From NCBI RefSeq assembly GCF_049800835.1, contig NZ_JBNAFU010000001.1, positions 496,001 to 560,000 of the forward strand: 64,000 nt of DNA. The letters run 5' to 3'. Positions 62,603 to 64,000 of this stretch are shown here, piece after piece. Below the pieces are notes generated by a model. It had not been told where the DNA came from. It searched no databases and saw only the letters and a program-made list of their open reading frames with translations. Source of the stretch: Dinoroseobacter sp049800835. Lineage in GTDB: Bacteria; Pseudomonadota; Alphaproteobacteria; Rhodobacterales; Rhodobacteraceae. Position 1 is the first letter of the stretch. Every line of letters begins with the position of its first letter. The translations under genes and the position numbers were made by a program.

Positions 62603-63184
62603 ATGCTGCTGCTGATCGATAACTACGACAGTTTTACCTACAACCTCGTGCATTATCTGGGCGAGTTGGGGGCCGAGGTGCAGGTGCATCGCAACGACGC
62701 GCTGGATGTGCAGGCAGCGATGGCGCTGCGCCCATCCGCGATCATGCTGAGCCCCGGCCCTTGCGACCCGGATCAGGCCGGCATCTGCCTGGCGCTGACA
62801 GAAGCCGCCGCGGAAACGCGCACGCCCCTGATCGGGGTGTGTCTGGGGCACCAGAGCATCGGGCAGGCGTTCGGCGGAAAGGTCGTTCGACATTCGGAAA
62901 TCGTGCACGGCAAGCTGGGGCAGATGAGCCACACCGGCAAGGGGCTCTTTGCTGGCCTCCCCTCGCCCTTTGCGGCCACCCGGTATCATTCGCTGGTGGT
63001 GTCGCGGGACAGTCTGCCGGACTGCCTGGAGATCACGGCAGAGCTTGAGGACGGCACGATCATGGGGTTGCAGCACCGTGACCTGCCGATCCACGGTGTG
63101 CAGTTTCACCCCGAAAGCATCCGGTCCGAACACGGGCACAAGATGCTGCAAAATTTCCTCGATATCGTACCGGAGGCCGCATGA
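62603..63184 (+). CDS. trpG: Anthranilate synthase component II (glutamine amidotransferase)
   Basis: 193 residues. MLLLIDNYDSFTYNLVHYLGELG is the TrpG/PabA start (only ATG 62603 fits it), the nucleophile elbow reads GVCLGHQSIGQAFGG, and HGVQFHPESI has the catalytic His and Glu. It supplies ammonia to TrpE and may also serve PabB. ATGA overlap with trpD couples the two. Confidence 0.95.
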   Translation: MLLLIDNYDSFTYNLVHYLGELGAEVQVHRNDALDVQAAMALRPSAIMLSPGPCDPDQAGICLALTEAAAETRTPLIGVCLGHQSIGQAFGGKVVRHSEIVHGKLGQMSHTGKGLFAGLPSPFAATRYHSLVVSRDSLPDCLEITAELEDGTIMGLQHRDLPIHGVQFHPESIRSEHGHKMLQNFLDIVPEAA

Positions 63185-64000
63185 GCGACGCTTTGAAGCC
63201 GTTGATCGGAGCGGCGGCCGATCGTCCGTTGACGCGGGCGGAGGCAGAGACGGCATTCGCCGCCCTGTTCGAGGGCGAAGCTACGCCGAGCCAGATGGGC
63301 GGGTTCCTGATGGCGCTGCGCACGCGCGGCGAAACGGTCGAGGAGTACGCCGCAGCAGCAGCCGTGATGCGCGCGAAGTGCAACGCCGTGACCGCGCCGG
63401 AGGGGGCGATGGACATCGTGGGCACCGGGGGTGACGGCAAGGGCACGCTCAACATCTCCACCGCGACGGCGTTCGTCGTGGCCGGTGCGGGCGTGCCGGT
63501 GGCCAAGCACGGCAATCGCAACCTGAGTTCGAAATCCGGGGCGGCGGACGCACTGGGGCAGATGGGCATCAACGTGATGGTTGGCGCGCAGGTGGTGGAA
63601 TGCGCATTGGCGGAGGTCGGGATCGGGTTCATGATGGCCCCGATGCACCACCCCGCGATCAAGCACGTGATGCCGACGCGGGCGGAGCTTGGCACGCGGA
63701 CGATCTTCAACATCCTCGGGCCGCTCACCAATCCGGCGGGGGTGAAACGCCAACTGACCGGCGCGTTCTCGCGCGATCTGATCGGACCGATGGCGGAGAC
63801 GCTCAAGGCGCTTGGCTCGGATGTGGCGTGGCTGGTGCACGGGTCGGACGGGACCGACGAGTTGACGATTACCGGCGTGTCGTGGGTGGCGGCGTTGGAA
63901 AACGGAGCGGTCACGATGCGCGAGGTGCACCCCGAAGAGGCAGGCCTGCCCGTGCATCCGTTCGAGGATATCCTCGGCGGCACGCCCGAGGAAAACGGGC
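63181..64000 (+). CDS. trpD: Anthranilate phosphoribosyltransferase, N-terminal part (cut by window edge)
   Basis: The first 273 codons of about 340. DIVGTGGDGKGTLNISTATAF is the PRPP-binding GTGGD motif, followed by KHGNRNLSSKSGAADALGQMG and HPAIKHVMPTRAELGTRTIFNILGPLTNP, all canonical. It transfers phosphoribose to anthranilate in tryptophan synthesis. The ATG overlaps trpG by 4 bp. The gene runs off the right edge. Confidence 0.95.
   Translation, partial: MSDALKPLIGAAADRPLTRAEAETAFAALFEGEATPSQMGGFLMALRTRGETVEEYAAAAAVMRAKCNAVTAPEGAMDIVGTGGDGKGTLNISTATAFVVAGAGVPVAKHGNRNLSSKSGAADALGQMGINVMVGAQVVECALAEVGIGFMMAPMHHPAIKHVMPTRAELGTRTIFNILGPLTNPAGVKRQLTGAFSRDLIGPMAETLKALGSDVAWLVHGSDGTDELTITGVSWVAALENGAVTMREVHPEEAGLPVHPFEDILGGTPEENG

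Overview
The window is a contiguous piece of a high-GC alphaproteobacterial chromosome, most likely a marine Rhodobacteraceae (Roseobacter-type) species. The evidence is gene content and order: trpE, a divergent polysaccharide deacetylase on the other strand, then trpG-trpD; a B12-dependent ribonucleotide reductase (nrdJ); a Fur/Mur-type regulator; a complete leucine-degradation (liu) set; and a recurring GC-rich hairpin element ending in GTATTT...CACAAAAGAA between genes. I see no prophage, transposase, plasmid function or CRISPR array. The region is ordinary chromosome with one accessory-looking catabolic island at about 22-39 kb.

Layout. 1-9.4 kb: leucine catabolism on the minus strand (HMG-CoA lyase, GST, methylcrotonyl-CoA carboxylase alpha and beta, isovaleryl-CoA dehydrogenase). 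Three outer-membrane beta-barrel genes on the plus strand (an autotransporter-like protein and two OmpW proteins) sit between these genes. 9.5-16.2 kb: phosphoglycolate phosphatase divergent from glmU-glmS and a housekeeping run ending in an AlkD-like repair protein, then moaA. 16.3-22 kb: glutamine amidotransferase, M20 amidohydrolase, a YeeE/YedE transporter, DUF3422 and a DUF533 protein with internal repeats.

22-39 kb: the catabolic island. A LacI-type promoter drives oxidoreductase / CoA-transferase / enoyl-CoA hydratase / aldehyde dehydrogenase genes. A LacI regulator is divergent from a GtsABCD-like sugar ABC transporter, whose genes run almost without gaps into GMC oxidoreductase, SDR, a second GMC oxidoreductase, a Dabb protein, a DUF993 protein and a second LacI regulator. 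This looks like uptake and oxidation of a sugar or related polyol whose identity cannot be read from the sequence. It is the best candidate in the window for an undescribed pathway.

39-46.7 kb: Fur/Mur regulator, a secreted hypothetical protein, an animal-type haem peroxidase, ilvIH preceded by a leader peptide and attenuator, a Rieske oxygenase with a small downstream gene, an EF-hand protein and an ECF sigma factor. 46.9-53 kb (minus strand): nrdJ with paired NrdR-like boxes, tRNA-Pro, DUF192, a double cold-shock-domain protein and pdxH. 53-64 kb (plus strand): fabI, two LysE exporters, a phosphoribosyltransferase, an aminotransferase, a PpiD-like foldase and the trp genes, with the window ending inside trpD.

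Regulatory features read directly from the sequence: the ilv attenuator, a candidate FNR/Dnr box before the second ompW gene, LacI-type operators, a palindrome before the isovaleryl-CoA dehydrogenase gene, NrdR-like boxes, an intercistronic hairpin after the sugar-binding protein gene, and several hairpin terminators. All functional assignments come from reading motifs by eye; no database search was run.
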